Assembly: GCA_009885955.1 (NCBI GenBank)
Contig: VFJS01000001.1
Coordinates: forward strand, 1 to 64,000
Reading direction: 5' to 3'
From: Spirochaetia bacterium
Lineage (GTDB): Bacteria > Spirochaetota > UBA4802 > UBA5550
DNA length: 64,000 nucleotides
Positions 26,267 through 35,753 of this stretch are shown one piece after another. The position numbers and the translations under genes were made by a program. The number at the start of each line of letters is the position of its first letter. Within the stretch, counting starts at the first letter, position 1. Under the pieces are notes generated by a model. That model did not search any database and had not been told where the DNA came from. It saw only the letters and a program-made list of their open reading frames with translations.

Positions 26267-27498
26267 AAAAGTTGTTATATTACTCAGACTGTCATTTTTT
26301 TGCCGGTTGTGAACAAATGCTGGCTGTATTAATAAATTCAGGTGAGATCAATAGTAAGTATAGTATCAAATTTGTGTATAGATATTCAAAAGAATATTAT
26401 GATGGAATGATAAGCCGCATACATGATTGTGAGAAGACATACGGCATTCATTTATATGATCCGGTTTTAAGTTCTAAAAAAAGCAAATTTTTACAAATAA
26501 ACATTATAAAAAAAATAATGTATTTAATCCTGAAATATCCGGTATTTATAATAAACACAATAAAACTTTATCAATGTATCAGGAAAGAGAATTATGATCT
26601 TGTGCATATTAATAATGGCGGTTATCCGGCTGCCGAATCAGTATATTCCATGGTGGTAGCATGTAAATTAGCATCTATCAAAACGATCATATACATTGTT
26701 AACAATCAAGCAGTGGAATATAATAGTTTTAAAAGGATTTATGATTATCCGCTGGATTATATTATAAAGAAGCAAGTTACGCTTTTTATTACATCTTCAG
26801 TCTCTGCAAAGGAAAAATTAAAAGAAGTATTGCACATAAATGACAATAAGGTTATTAATATTAATAATGGCATTTTATTGAGAAAAATTGATCAGTCAAA
26901 ATTACACGTGCGTAAGATGCTGAACGTTGATAAGAAAAAAGTAATTGTCGGTATCGTGGCAAATATTGAAGATAGAAAAGGGATTATTTATGCTATTAAG
27001 GCATTTGAATTATTAATTCCAGAGAAAAACATATTACTGGTTATTGAAGGGGAAGGCCCTGTAAAAAATGAATTGCTCAAATACATTTTTGTAAATAAGA
27101 TCAGCAATGTAATGTTTATTGAAAAGCAGAAAAATATAATGAATTTTATCAATGCAATTGATATATTTTTATTGCCATCAATATCAAATGAAGATTTTCC
27201 TAATGTTATACTTGAAGCAATGAGCTTTGGAAAAGCAATAATTGCGACAAATATTGCAGGAATACCTGAACAAATTACACATTTAGAAGATGGCATAATA
27301 ATTAATCCTGAATCATCAGGTGAAATTGCAGCAAATGTTCTTACATTGGCACAAAATTTCAAATTACGAAATATGCTGGGGCATAATGCTAAAATGAAAT
27401 TTATTAAAAATTATACATCAGAAATTGCAGTTAAAAAATATATAAAATTATATAATGAATTAATGGATTTAAAAGGGAAAAATGCAATTAAGCAATAA
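26263..27498 (+). CDS. GT4 family glycosyltransferase
   Basis: This 411-residue protein has GT-B fold. The C-terminal donor domain is clear: IVGIVANIEDRKGIIYAIKAFELL (about 227-250), LVIEGEGPVKNELL, and the E-x7-E-type loop LLPSISNEDFPNVILEAMSFGKAIIATNIAGIPE (about 304-337). The N-terminal acceptor domain begins LLYYSDCHFFAGCEQML. Starts at GTG coupled to the upstream stop and ends 17 bases inside the LegB-like gene. It is a retaining transferase by family; sugar and acceptor are unknown. Confidence 0.85.
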   Translation: MKKLLYYSDCHFFAGCEQMLAVLINSGEINSKYSIKFVYRYSKEYYDGMISRIHDCEKTYGIHLYDPVLSSKKSKFLQINIIKKIMYLILKYPVFIINTIKLYQCIRKENYDLVHINNGGYPAAESVYSMVVACKLASIKTIIYIVNNQAVEYNSFKRIYDYPLDYIIKKQVTLFITSSVSAKEKLKEVLHINDNKVININNGILLRKIDQSKLHVRKMLNVDKKKVIVGIVANIEDRKGIIYAIKAFELLIPEKNILLVIEGEGPVKNELLKYIFVNKISNVMFIEKQKNIMNFINAIDIFLLPSISNEDFPNVILEAMSFGKAIIATNIAGIPEQITHLEDGIIINPESSGEIAANVLTLAQNFKLRNMLGHNAKMKFIKNYTSEIAVKKYIKLYNELMDLKGKNAIKQ

Positions 27499-28480
27499 AA
27501 ATGTTCTTGTTACCGGAGCAGATGGATTTATCGGGAGCCATCTGGTCGAAATGTTATTAAAAGAAAATTGTAATGTCAGGGCATTTGTCTGTTATAATTC
27601 ATTCAATTCATGGGGATGGATAGACAGTTTCCCTCCAGAAATTAAAAAAAAGATAGAAATTTTTTCAGGAGACATCCGGGATCCCAATGGTGTGCGAAAA
27701 GCAATGGAGAGGATTGATGTTGTTTTTCATCTTGCAGCATTGATTGCAATACCATTCAGCTATCATTCCCCTGACAGCTATGTGGATACAAATATAAAGG
27801 GGACATTAAATGTTTTACAGGCAGCAAGAGATTCCAGCTGTAATAAAATACTCATAACCTCAACCTCCGAAGTTTATGGTACAGCACGGTATGTTCCCAT
27901 AGATGAAAATCATCCTTTCCAGGGGCAATCACCATATTCAGCATCGAAAATCGGAGCTGACAGACTTGCTGAAAGTTTTTACCGCAGCTTCAATATGCCG
28001 GTAACAATAGTCAGGCCTTTTAATACCTATGGCCCCCGGCAATCTGCAAGAGCCGTTATCCCTACAATCATTACTCAATTACTATCCGGTTCTACTGAAA
28101 TAAAACTTGGCAAATTAACTCCAACCAGGGATTTTAATTTTGTTTTAGATACGGCCAGCGGCTTTATTGAAATTGCAAAATCAGATAAGACACTCGGTGA
28201 GGAAATCAATATTGCATCACAGGAAGAGATATCTATCGGTGATTTGGCTTATGAAATAATCAGTCAAATTAATCCCGGGGCAAAAATTATTACTGAGGAG
28301 GAAAGACTCCGGCCGGTTAACAGCGAAGTTGATCGTTTATTAGGATCTAATGAAAAGATAACCAGGTTAACGAATTGGAAAGCTGCATATGATATTAAAA
28401 AAGGAATATATGAGACCATTGAATGGTTCAAAAATAAAGAGAATTTAAAGTTTTATAAATCTGACATATATAATGTATGA
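27482..28480 (+). CDS. legB: LegB-like nucleotide-sugar 4,6-dehydratase
   Basis: A 332-residue extended SDR. The pattern VTGADGFIGSHLVEML, then YNSFNSWGWID, GDIRDPNGVRKAM, HLAALIAIPFSYHSPDSYVDTNIKGTLNVLQAAR and TSTSEVYGTARYVPIDE is the LegB signature rather than that of PseB or RmlB. LegB makes the 4-keto-6-deoxy intermediate of legionaminic acid synthesis. Catalytic Y-x3-K is in SPYSASKIGADRLAE. Other Leg enzymes (LegC, LegG, LegI types) are absent, so the product may be diverted to another 6-deoxy amino sugar. The nucleotidyltransferase that follows may supply its substrate. Confidence 0.85.
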   Translation: MQLSNKNVLVTGADGFIGSHLVEMLLKENCNVRAFVCYNSFNSWGWIDSFPPEIKKKIEIFSGDIRDPNGVRKAMERIDVVFHLAALIAIPFSYHSPDSYVDTNIKGTLNVLQAARDSSCNKILITSTSEVYGTARYVPIDENHPFQGQSPYSASKIGADRLAESFYRSFNMPVTIVRPFNTYGPRQSARAVIPTIITQLLSGSTEIKLGKLTPTRDFNFVLDTASGFIEIAKSDKTLGEEINIASQEEISIGDLAYEIISQINPGAKIITEEERLRPVNSEVDRLLGSNEKITRLTNWKAAYDIKKGIYETIEWFKNKENLKFYKSDIYNV

Positions 28481-28488
28481 GGGGGGTT

Positions 28489-29199
28489 ATGCAGGCAGTA
28501 ATATTGGCAGGCGGAAAGGGGACAAGGCTTAAACCTTTTACAACATGCATACCGAAGCCATTGATACCGATTGGGGATTTGCCGATTCTTGAAGTGGTGC
28601 TGCGTCAATTGAAATATTATGGTTTTAACGATATCATCATGTCTGTAAATCACCAGGCGGAATTACTGATGGCTTTTTTTGGAAATGGGAAAAAACTTGG
28701 TCTGAATATTACCTATTGCATAGAAGACATGCCCCTGGGGACAGCAGGTTCCTTATCGATTATAGAAAACTTGCAGGATAATTTTATTGTAATGAATGGA
28801 GATGTTTTAACAACAATCAATTTTAGTGATCTATATAATTTTCATACAATACATAATAATGATACGACAATTTCCGTTTATAACAAAGAGGTTAACATTG
28901 ATTTAGGAGTTTTAAAGGTTGATACGAATAATACATTTTTGGATTATATTGAAAAGCCAACATATCATTATATTGTAAGCATGGGAATTTATGTTTTGAG
29001 TAAGAAAATAATCGATTATATCCCTAAAAATATCAGATTTGACATGCCTGATTTAATGCTGAGATTAAAAGAGGAAAATAAAAAAATACTCTGTTATTCA
29101 GGAAGTTACTATTGGCTGGATATCGGCAGAGTTGATGATTATAATGAAGCTGTCTCAATATTTGAGCAAAGGCGCTCGGAGTTTTTATTTGATGAATAG
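28489..29199 (+). CDS. Sugar-1-phosphate nucleotidyltransferase
   Basis: This 236-residue protein begins with the family signature MQAVILAGGKGTRLKPFT right after a strong GAGGGGGG box (28479-28486), which decides the start. PKPLIPIGDLPILEVVLRQL, PLGTAGSL, MNGDVLT and the C-terminal YWLDIGRVDDYNEA are all typical. Like PtmE it stands with LegB, where GDP-glucosamine is formed for legionaminic acid, but it lacks PtmE's CBS domains. The base and sugar used are unknown. It overlaps the next gene by 8 bases. Confidence 0.83.
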   Translation: MQAVILAGGKGTRLKPFTTCIPKPLIPIGDLPILEVVLRQLKYYGFNDIIMSVNHQAELLMAFFGNGKKLGLNITYCIEDMPLGTAGSLSIIENLQDNFIVMNGDVLTTINFSDLYNFHTIHNNDTTISVYNKEVNIDLGVLKVDTNNTFLDYIEKPTYHYIVSMGIYVLSKKIIDYIPKNIRFDMPDLMLRLKEENKKILCYSGSYYWLDIGRVDDYNEAVSIFEQRRSEFLFDE

Positions 29200-30052
29200 A
29201 GTATTAATTTTAGGAATCAATGGATTCATCGGCACACATTTTGCAGAATACGTTGCCAGTAATCATTTATATAAGCGATATGAATTTATCGGCATTGACA
29301 AAAATATTGATCAGAAGTCTACTGATGGAATATTTCAGTACAGGCAGCTCGATTTATTATCTCCGGACAGCATGAACAAATTGCTGCAGGAAGTACGGCC
29401 TGATTACCTGATGAATTTTGCAGGTATTTTCGGCAGTACAAAATATGAAAATCTTATTGAAATAAATGTTGGAATTACAAGATCAATTTTTGAAGGGATA
29501 CACGCAAATACATTATCAATAAAAAATATGTTGCTTATCGGATCTGCAGCAGAATACGGGAATGTGACTGCTTTACCAGTCAGAGAAACAACTGGTTTAA
29601 ACCCTATTAATGATTACGGTTTATCAAAAGTATTTCAATATTATACCGCAAAATATTTTAATTATATCTATACTATTCCTTATTCCCTTGCAAGGATATT
29701 CAATGTTTTTGGAAAAGGGTTATCAGCTGATTTATCGATTGGATTTTTTTTGAAGCAGATTGAATCCGCTCAGGATGGTGATTCTATTATAGCCGGCAAT
29801 ATTGATACAAAAAGAGATTTCCTGGATATATCAACAGTGGCCGCTCATTTGTGGAAAATATTATTATCAGGCAAACCGAATGAAGTATACAATGTTTGCA
29901 GCGGGCATTCAGTTACGATACGGTCGATCCTGGAAAAAATGATTAATGAATCGGGAAAAACATTATCCATATCCATTGATCAATCAAGAATAAAAAAATT
30001 TGATATTATGGATATGTACGGGGATAACTCAAAATTGCTATCGATATCATAA
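29192..30052 (+). CDS. NAD-dependent epimerase/reductase (SDR)
   Basis: The ATG at 29192 gives 286 residues and the normal start MNRVLILGINGFIGTHFAE; a longer upstream reading lies inside the nucleotidyltransferase gene. It is an extended SDR with IGSAAEYGNV and catalytic NDYGLSKVFQYY. The ELxS-like ARIFNVFGKGLSADLSIGFF segment resembles GDP-6-deoxy-mannose reductase (Rmd) and CDP-abequose-type reductases. It is a good candidate for the 4-keto reductase of either the LegB-derived or the CDP-sugar pathway; choice between them is open. Confidence 0.75.
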   Translation: MNRVLILGINGFIGTHFAEYVASNHLYKRYEFIGIDKNIDQKSTDGIFQYRQLDLLSPDSMNKLLQEVRPDYLMNFAGIFGSTKYENLIEINVGITRSIFEGIHANTLSIKNMLLIGSAAEYGNVTALPVRETTGLNPINDYGLSKVFQYYTAKYFNYIYTIPYSLARIFNVFGKGLSADLSIGFFLKQIESAQDGDSIIAGNIDTKRDFLDISTVAAHLWKILLSGKPNEVYNVCSGHSVTIRSILEKMINESGKTLSISIDQSRIKKFDIMDMYGDNSKLLSIS

Positions 30053-30090
30053 ATTGTATTATAAAATAATTTTTAAAAAAGGAAAATGAT

Positions 30091-30873
30091 ATGAAGACTG
30101 TGATCCTTTGCGGCGGCTACGGAACCCGTATCCGTGACGTTGCTGAAAATATCCCCAAACCGATGATTCCAATCGGAAGATTCCCTATACTCTGGCATAT
30201 CATGAAATATTATTCCACATTCGGCCACAAAGATTTTATATTATGCCTGGGGTATAAAAGTGAAATTATTAAGGAATTCTTTATTAATTACAGGGAGATG
30301 GTCTCTGATCTTACAATAAAACTGGGTGAGGTCCAAAGCCGTATCTACCATGCTGATTTTGCCGAGTCAGACTGGAGCATCACACTTGCTGAAACAGGCC
30401 TGAATGCCATGACCGGTGCACGGATAAAGCGGATACGAAATTATATCGGCAGCGATGAAACTTTTATGCTGACCTATGGCGACGGTGTCGGTGATATTAA
30501 TATTGATGATCTGATAAAATTTCATAACTCCCACGGGAAGGTATTAACGGTGACCGGTGTTCAGCCTCCCGGCCGTTTCGGGGAGCTGGAGATGAAAGGC
30601 TCCGGCCTGGTCACCGGTTTTAATGAAAAACCCCAGATCTCCGGCGGATTTATTAATGGCGGATTTTTTGTATGCAATAGAAAGTTATTTGATTATCTGG
30701 ATGACAGGGAAGAACTGGTATTTGAAAAAGATCCGATTCATAAAGTTGTGACTGATGAACAGTTATTAGTATATAAACACAATGGATTCTGGCAGCCGAT
30801 GGACACATCAAGAGAGTATCAATTACTTAATGACATGTATAATAACGGTACCGCTCCATGGGTCCGCTGGTAA
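30091..30873 (+). CDS. rfbF: Glucose-1-phosphate cytidylyltransferase
   Basis: A 260-residue enzyme that makes CDP-glucose, the first step of CDP-3,6-dideoxyhexose synthesis. Full RfbF signatures are seen: MKTVILCGGYGTRIRDVAENIPKPM (the nucleotide loop), a TYGDGVGDINIDDLIKFH metal-binding strand (about 130-147), GRFGELE, INGGFFVC and the C-terminal GFWQPMDTSREYQLLN. Length matches the family exactly. An AAGGAA box precedes the start. The gene is directly upstream of CDP-glucose dehydratase. Confidence 0.95.
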   Translation: MKTVILCGGYGTRIRDVAENIPKPMIPIGRFPILWHIMKYYSTFGHKDFILCLGYKSEIIKEFFINYREMVSDLTIKLGEVQSRIYHADFAESDWSITLAETGLNAMTGARIKRIRNYIGSDETFMLTYGDGVGDINIDDLIKFHNSHGKVLTVTGVQPPGRFGELEMKGSGLVTGFNEKPQISGGFINGGFFVCNRKLFDYLDDREELVFEKDPIHKVVTDEQLLVYKHNGFWQPMDTSREYQLLNDMYNNGTAPWVRW

Positions 30874-30920
30874 ATTAATTTTGAATTATTGATGCCCCTA
30901 AAAATGAGTGAGGAAATATC

Positions 30921-31994
30921 TTGTTTGATAATTTTTATAAAAATAAAAGGATCTTTATAACCGGGTCAACAGGTTTTAAGGGGTCATGGCTCAGTTTGTG
31001 GCTCCTTGAATTAGGTGCCGATGTTAAGGGCTACAGCCTGCCGGCTCCTACAAATCCGAGCCTCTTCGAAAAAGCAAAGCTATCAAGTCATGTGAATACT
31101 GTTATTGCCGATGTCCGTGACCAGGACAGGTTTATTTCTGAAATGAGTGAGTTTCAGCCTGAGATTGTTATTCATTTGGCCGCACAACCTCTGGTACGCC
31201 TTTCATACCGGGAGCCCTATTCCACATATGAAATAAATGTGATGGGAACGGTTAATCTTTTTGAAGCGGTAAGAAAATGTGATTCTGTTAAAGCAGTATT
31301 GAATGTAACGACAGATAAGTGCTATGAGAACAAGGAGTGGCTCTGGGGCTATAGAGAAAATGAACCTCTCGGAGGGTATGATCCCTATTCTAACAGCAAA
31401 GCATGTTCTGAGCTGGTGACAAGCGCATATAGGAATTCATTCTTTAATCAGGCGGAATATAACCAGAAGCATCATGTCGCTCTGGCAAGCGCCCGTGCCG
31501 GGAATGTCATAGGGGGGGGCGACTGGGCAGAGGATAGATTGATTCCTGATATCATTAATTCCTTTCAGGTGAAAAAAGAAGTTTTAATACGAAGCCCCTA
31601 CGCAATACGACCCTGGCAGCATGTTCTCGAATCTCTGCACGGGTATTTATTACTATGCAAAAAGCTGTATGAATGCGGGTGTTCCTATGCCGAAGGATGG
31701 AATTTCGGCCCTGATGATAATGATGCACAGAATGTTGAGTGGATAGTAAAGAGGTTATGCGCTCTCTGGGGAAATGGAGCAGCGTATCGCATTGATGACA
31801 GTCCTCAGCTTCATGAGGCTAACTATTTAAAATTGGACATATCAAAATCAAAAACACTTTTAAAATGGAAACCGTTAACTGATATTGAATTTGCGCTTAA
31901 AAATATTGTAAGCTGTTATTTAGAATTCGATGATATAAAAGATTACTGTATTCATACGATAAAACAATTTGAAAGGCTGTCTGAAAATGATTAA
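30921..31994 (+). CDS. rfbG: CDP-glucose 4,6-dehydratase
   Basis: This 357-residue SDR converts CDP-glucose to CDP-4-keto-6-deoxyglucose. The N-terminus FITGSTGFKGSWLSLWLLELGADVKG is distinctive for RfbG. HLAAQPLVRLSYREPYSTYEINVMGT, VTTDKCYENKEW and catalytic YDPYSNSKACSE follow, then SARAGNVIGGGDWAEDRLIPD. Translation starts at TTG 30921, supported by a GTGAGGAA box. It ends just inside the cupin gene. With RfbF and the RfbH-like enzyme it gives a nearly full route to CDP-3,6-dideoxyhexoses. Confidence 0.95.
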   Translation: MFDNFYKNKRIFITGSTGFKGSWLSLWLLELGADVKGYSLPAPTNPSLFEKAKLSSHVNTVIADVRDQDRFISEMSEFQPEIVIHLAAQPLVRLSYREPYSTYEINVMGTVNLFEAVRKCDSVKAVLNVTTDKCYENKEWLWGYRENEPLGGYDPYSNSKACSELVTSAYRNSFFNQAEYNQKHHVALASARAGNVIGGGDWAEDRLIPDIINSFQVKKEVLIRSPYAIRPWQHVLESLHGYLLLCKKLYECGCSYAEGWNFGPDDNDAQNVEWIVKRLCALWGNGAAYRIDDSPQLHEANYLKLDISKSKTLLKWKPLTDIEFALKNIVSCYLEFDDIKDYCIHTIKQFERLSEND

Positions 31995-32439
31995 CGGGGT
32001 TATAATTAAACCATTGAAAAAAATTCCCGATGGAAGGGGCTGTATTTATAAGATGCAGGAAAACAGTGATCCTGAATTTAAAGGATTCGGCGAAATATAT
32101 TTTTCAACAATTTATCCGGGGATAGTGAAAGGATGGCACTGTCATAAAACAGCAGTTCTGAATTATGCGGTGATCCAGGGGATGATAAGACTGGTGTTAT
32201 GTGATTTGAGGGCCGGTTCCCCAACGTACGGGGAAATACAGGAAATATATGCGGGTGATCAGTCATATTCTCTTGTGCAGATCCCGGCCATGGTCTGGAA
32301 TGGGTTCCAGTGCATCGGGGATCAAACTGCCATTGTTGCTGACCTGATCACGGTAAATCATAGCCAGGATGAAATGGAGAGGCTGGATCCGCATAATAAT
32401 GATTTGATTACGTTTGACTGGAAAATTAAAGATAAATGA
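31987..32439 (+). CDS. RmlC/AscE-like cupin, nucleotide-sugar 3,5-epimerase family
   Basis: The ATG at 31987 gives 150 residues; the frame opens 18 bases earlier inside rfbG. The protein is a one-domain cupin of the dTDP-4-dehydrorhamnose 3,5-epimerase family: IKPLKKIPDGRG at the start, then the histidine-bearing GWHCHKTAVLNYAVIQG strand (about 46-62) and VQIPAMVWNGFQCIG. It is shorter than RmlC (about 180), as are many CDP-sugar-linked members. Its place after rfbG suggests epimerisation of CDP-4-keto-6-deoxyglucose or its 3-deoxy product, as in ascarylose synthesis; this is inference. Confidence 0.78.
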   Translation: MINGVIIKPLKKIPDGRGCIYKMQENSDPEFKGFGEIYFSTIYPGIVKGWHCHKTAVLNYAVIQGMIRLVLCDLRAGSPTYGEIQEIYAGDQSYSLVQIPAMVWNGFQCIGDQTAIVADLITVNHSQDEMERLDPHNNDLITFDWKIKDK

Positions 32440-33398
32440 CCGGCCGGCATATTGCAATAACAGGGGGGACAGGTTATTTAGGCTCAAGAATTGCAGAATA
32501 TTTACTGAAAAATGGATACCAGGTAATTGTTTTATCAAGAAAAGAAAATAAAAATCTGCCTCCCTGGCTGCAGAATATTACAAAAATTGTGGATTATAAT
32601 GATAAAGCATCAATAATTAATGCGTTGAATTCGGTTCACTGCCTGATTCATTTAATGTCGCTAAATGAAATTGAGGCAAAAGAACGGCCTGAAGAGGCTG
32701 TTTATGTCAATGTCTATTTAACTGAAGTGGTTCTCCAGGCGGCAATTCAGGCTGGTGTCAAAAGAGTTCAATATTTTTCTACGGTTCATGTCTATGGCTC
32801 TCCCTTGGCCGGTATGATAGATGAATCTCATAAAACCATGCCGGCCCATCCATATTCAGTTGTCCACAGGGCTGCTGAGGAATTTGTGATGGAAAAGATA
32901 ATAACCGGCAGGCTGGAAGGTGTAATTTTCCGGTTGTCAAACGGTTTTGGTTATCCCGTTTATAGAGATGTAAATAGATGGACTCTGCTGATAAATGATA
33001 TCTGCCGCCAGGCAGTGGAACATGAGAGTATCATTATTAAATCAAAAAATCAGAAACGTGATTTTATTGCCATTACTGATGTTGTCCGTGCCGTTGAATG
33101 GTTTTCAGATAAGGAATTATCAGGGGATTGTATTTATAATCTCTCCAGTGGAATTACAATGTCCATATCTGAAATGACAAATATCGTCGTAGAATCGTAT
33201 GTGGACATTACAGGAAAAAATGTTGCAGTTACATATGAGGATGAGAGGGAAAACCCTGTTGAGCTGACTGTTTCAAATGAAAAATTAATTAAAACCGGTT
33301 TTGAATTTAAAAATAATATTCATGATGAGATCGTTGCAACGTTAAATAAATGTACTGAATGGTTCAGCAATCAAGGTCATCAAAGTAATAATAGATAG
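32436..33398 (+). CDS. NAD-dependent epimerase/reductase (SDR)
   Basis: This 320-residue extended SDR has TGGTGYLGSRIAEYLLKNGY at the start, HLMSLNEIEA, FSTVHVYGSPL and catalytic HPYSVVHRAAEEF in which the usual lysine position of Y-x3-K is histidine (Y-S-V-V-H). That replacement is seen directly and may mean altered or lost redox chemistry. It is coupled to the cupin gene (4-base overlap) and precedes a GT2 gene, which places it in the CDP-sugar module as a candidate 4-keto reductase or epimerase. Confidence 0.75.
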   Translation: MTGRHIAITGGTGYLGSRIAEYLLKNGYQVIVLSRKENKNLPPWLQNITKIVDYNDKASIINALNSVHCLIHLMSLNEIEAKERPEEAVYVNVYLTEVVLQAAIQAGVKRVQYFSTVHVYGSPLAGMIDESHKTMPAHPYSVVHRAAEEFVMEKIITGRLEGVIFRLSNGFGYPVYRDVNRWTLLINDICRQAVEHESIIIKSKNQKRDFIAITDVVRAVEWFSDKELSGDCIYNLSSGITMSISEMTNIVVESYVDITGKNVAVTYEDERENPVELTVSNEKLIKTGFEFKNNIHDEIVATLNKCTEWFSNQGHQSNNR

Positions 33399-33406
33399 GA
33401 TTACAA

Positions 33407-34285
33407 ATGAGAGAGCCTTTGATATCTATTATTATGCCGACCTATAACCATGGGGCATTTATCCGGGAAGCGGTAGATTCTGTGATTCATCAGACCTATG
33501 GGAACTGGGAATTAATTATTATCAACAACTATTCAACGGATAATACGGGAGAGATACTGGATCAATATAATGACCGCAGAATCAGGGTTATTAATTTTAA
33601 AAATAACGGTATTATAGCGCGGGCAAGGAATAAGGGCATTTCAGAAGCAAAAGGGGAGTTTGTTGCCTTTCTGGATTCAGATGATATCTGGCTGAGTTCA
33701 AAACTGACCATTCAGATAAAAGTATTAAGCGTATCTCCGCATCTGCTTGCCTGCTCTACGGCAATAAGGCTGTTTCCCGGGGAAATGAGGGCACCTTTTT
33801 ATAAAATCTGGACACGGCGCATATCAAGAAAAAGTCTGTTACGCGCAAATAGTGTATTCAATTCAACTGTTGTCATACGGTCTGTCTGCTTTAAAGAGAT
33901 TGGCCTGTTACATGAGGATGAAGCACTGCGAACCATAGAAGATTATGATTACTGGCTGCGAATCCTGGAAGCGAGGGATAGATCTATTCTGTTCATAGAT
34001 CAGGATCTGGTAAGATACCGGGTCAGTGATGTAAATTCCAGCGGTTTCGGCAAAGCCATAGATGAAGAAAAAGAGTGGCGCAAATACAATGCAATTATTA
34101 AAAATCATGCAAGGAATAAAGAAGAAGAAATCTGGCTCAGGAAAATAAAAAAAAGTGAATTGGCCAGGCGATATATTAAAACTGCTTTAGGGAACAAATC
34201 AGATTTTGATAAAAATAAATATTCAGAACTTTTATTCTGGGACAGAATTAAAATTTTTTTATCAAAATTAATAATTAAATACTAA
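33407..34285 (+). CDS. GT2 family glycosyltransferase
   Basis: A 292-residue inverting GT-A glycosyltransferase. It has the GT2 N-terminus ISIIMPTYNHGAFIREAVDSV, NNYSTDNTGEIL for nucleotide binding, ARNKGISEAKGEFVAFLDSDDIW with the DxD metal site (about 76-97), and a TIEDYDYWLRI segment (ED, about 174-184) that often carries the catalytic base. No membrane segment is seen, so it works at the inner face of the membrane. An AGGA box lies before the start. Its likely donor is the sugar made by the preceding CDP genes. Confidence 0.87.
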   Translation: MREPLISIIMPTYNHGAFIREAVDSVIHQTYGNWELIIINNYSTDNTGEILDQYNDRRIRVINFKNNGIIARARNKGISEAKGEFVAFLDSDDIWLSSKLTIQIKVLSVSPHLLACSTAIRLFPGEMRAPFYKIWTRRISRKSLLRANSVFNSTVVIRSVCFKEIGLLHEDEALRTIEDYDYWLRILEARDRSILFIDQDLVRYRVSDVNSSGFGKAIDEEKEWRKYNAIIKNHARNKEEEIWLRKIKKSELARRYIKTALGNKSDFDKNKYSELLFWDRIKIFLSKLIIKY

Positions 34286-34425
34286 ACACACAGATAAAAT
34301 GCATGTGCCATGAGTTTATCGTACTCAAAAAAGCTGATAAGACGAAATTAATAGATAATCAAAAAAGTAATAAATAGAATGATGTTGATATTTTGATTGG
34401 TACATAAAAGAGTAAACAAAAAATA

Positions 34426-35724
34426 ATGGTAACGCTCATAACAACAGGCGGCAAAGGAACAAGGTTATCCTCAATCAGTAATGATATTCCTAAACCCATG
34501 GTGAAAATCGGGGATAAACCAATTCTTGAACTGCAGGTTGATCTCTTCAAAAGATATCATCTTAATAATTTTATATTTCTCAATGGCCATTTATCGAATA
34601 TCATTGAAGATTATTTTGGCGATGGCGGGAGATTTAATGTTAACATTATCAATATTAAGGAACCATTCCCTCTTGGAACAGCCGGGTGTTTATTATTGGC
34701 AGAAGAATATATTACCGATGATTTTATTGTCATCAATGGCGATCTTGTACTGGATGTTGATTTGAAACGGTTCATCGATTTTTATTATCATACACATTCA
34801 GACGCGGTTCTTTTTCTTCATCCCAATGACCATCCCTATGACAGCGACCTGGTGGAAATTGATGATGATAAGAATGTTATCACATTACATTCGAAACCCC
34901 ATGATACCGGCAGATTTTATAAAAACCTTGTGAATGCCGGACTCTATATTTTTAGTAAAAGAGTATTATCGTTATTAGGCGGAAATGAAAAAGCTGATAT
35001 GGGCAGGGATTTGATCCAGAGGATTCTATCATCAGGGATGAAAATAAAAGGATATGTCTCTCCTGAATATGTTAAGGATATGGGAACGCCCGACAGATAT
35101 GAAAAAGTAACTCATGATTATGTAAGCGGCAAGGTTGCGCGTTTACATTATGATAAGAAAAGGCCGGCTGTTTTTTTAGACAGGGACGGAGTGATAAACA
35201 GAGAGGTCAATTTTTTATCAGATATCAATGATTTCCAGTTACTGCCAAAAACCACTGATGCAATAAAGAAGCTGAACAGCGCCGGAATACTTGCCGTAGT
35301 TGTAACGAACCAGCCGGTGGTTGCCCGGAACATGGTATCTTTTGATGAGCTGAATGAAATACATAATAAAATGGACTGGCTGCTGGGCCTGGAAAGATGC
35401 TATGTAGACGCTCTTTATTTCTGCCCCCATCACCCTGATTCAGGATTTCCGGAAGAGAGAAAAGAATTAAAATTTGATTGTGACTGCAGAAAACCAAAAC
35501 CTGAAATGTTATTCCGGGCTATGAGAGAATATAATATTGATGCTGAAAGATCCTATATGGTTGGTGACCGGGTATCCGATATCGTTGCAGGGAAAAATGC
35601 CGGTGTGAAAACAGTTTTAGTCAAAACGAACGGTGAATTCTGGAGTGCTGACCCCGACGAGGCGGATTTTTCTGCAGAGTCATTGGATAGTGCAGTGGAG
35701 AATATAGTGAAAGATACTATGTAA
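34426..35724 (+). CDS. hddC: HddC-GmhB fusion: heptose-1-phosphate nucleotidyltransferase plus HAD heptose bisphosphate phosphatase
   Basis: The protein has 432 residues. Residues 1 to about 240 are a sugar nucleotidyltransferase (LITTGGKGTRLSSISNDIPKPM, PLGTAGCLLL, INGDLVLDVD, EYVKDMGTPDRYEK). Residues about 245-430 are a HAD-IIIA phosphatase like GmhB: FLDRDGVINREVNF with the nucleophile pair D-x-D, VVTNQPVVAR, CPHHPDSGF and CDCRKPKPEM for zinc, and MVGDRVSDIVAGKNAG. These are the third and fourth steps of GDP-D-glycero-D-manno-heptose synthesis in one chain. GmhA follows 29 bases later. ADP rather than GDP cannot be ruled out from the sequence, but the presence of HddA (not HldE) favours GDP. 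Confidence 0.85.
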   Translation: MVTLITTGGKGTRLSSISNDIPKPMVKIGDKPILELQVDLFKRYHLNNFIFLNGHLSNIIEDYFGDGGRFNVNIINIKEPFPLGTAGCLLLAEEYITDDFIVINGDLVLDVDLKRFIDFYYHTHSDAVLFLHPNDHPYDSDLVEIDDDKNVITLHSKPHDTGRFYKNLVNAGLYIFSKRVLSLLGGNEKADMGRDLIQRILSSGMKIKGYVSPEYVKDMGTPDRYEKVTHDYVSGKVARLHYDKKRPAVFLDRDGVINREVNFLSDINDFQLLPKTTDAIKKLNSAGILAVVVTNQPVVARNMVSFDELNEIHNKMDWLLGLERCYVDALYFCPHHPDSGFPEERKELKFDCDCRKPKPEMLFRAMREYNIDAERSYMVGDRVSDIVAGKNAGVKTVLVKTNGEFWSADPDEADFSAESLDSAVENIVKDTM

Positions 35725-35753
35725 ATATATTTTAGTATCTGAAAGGTGGTACG

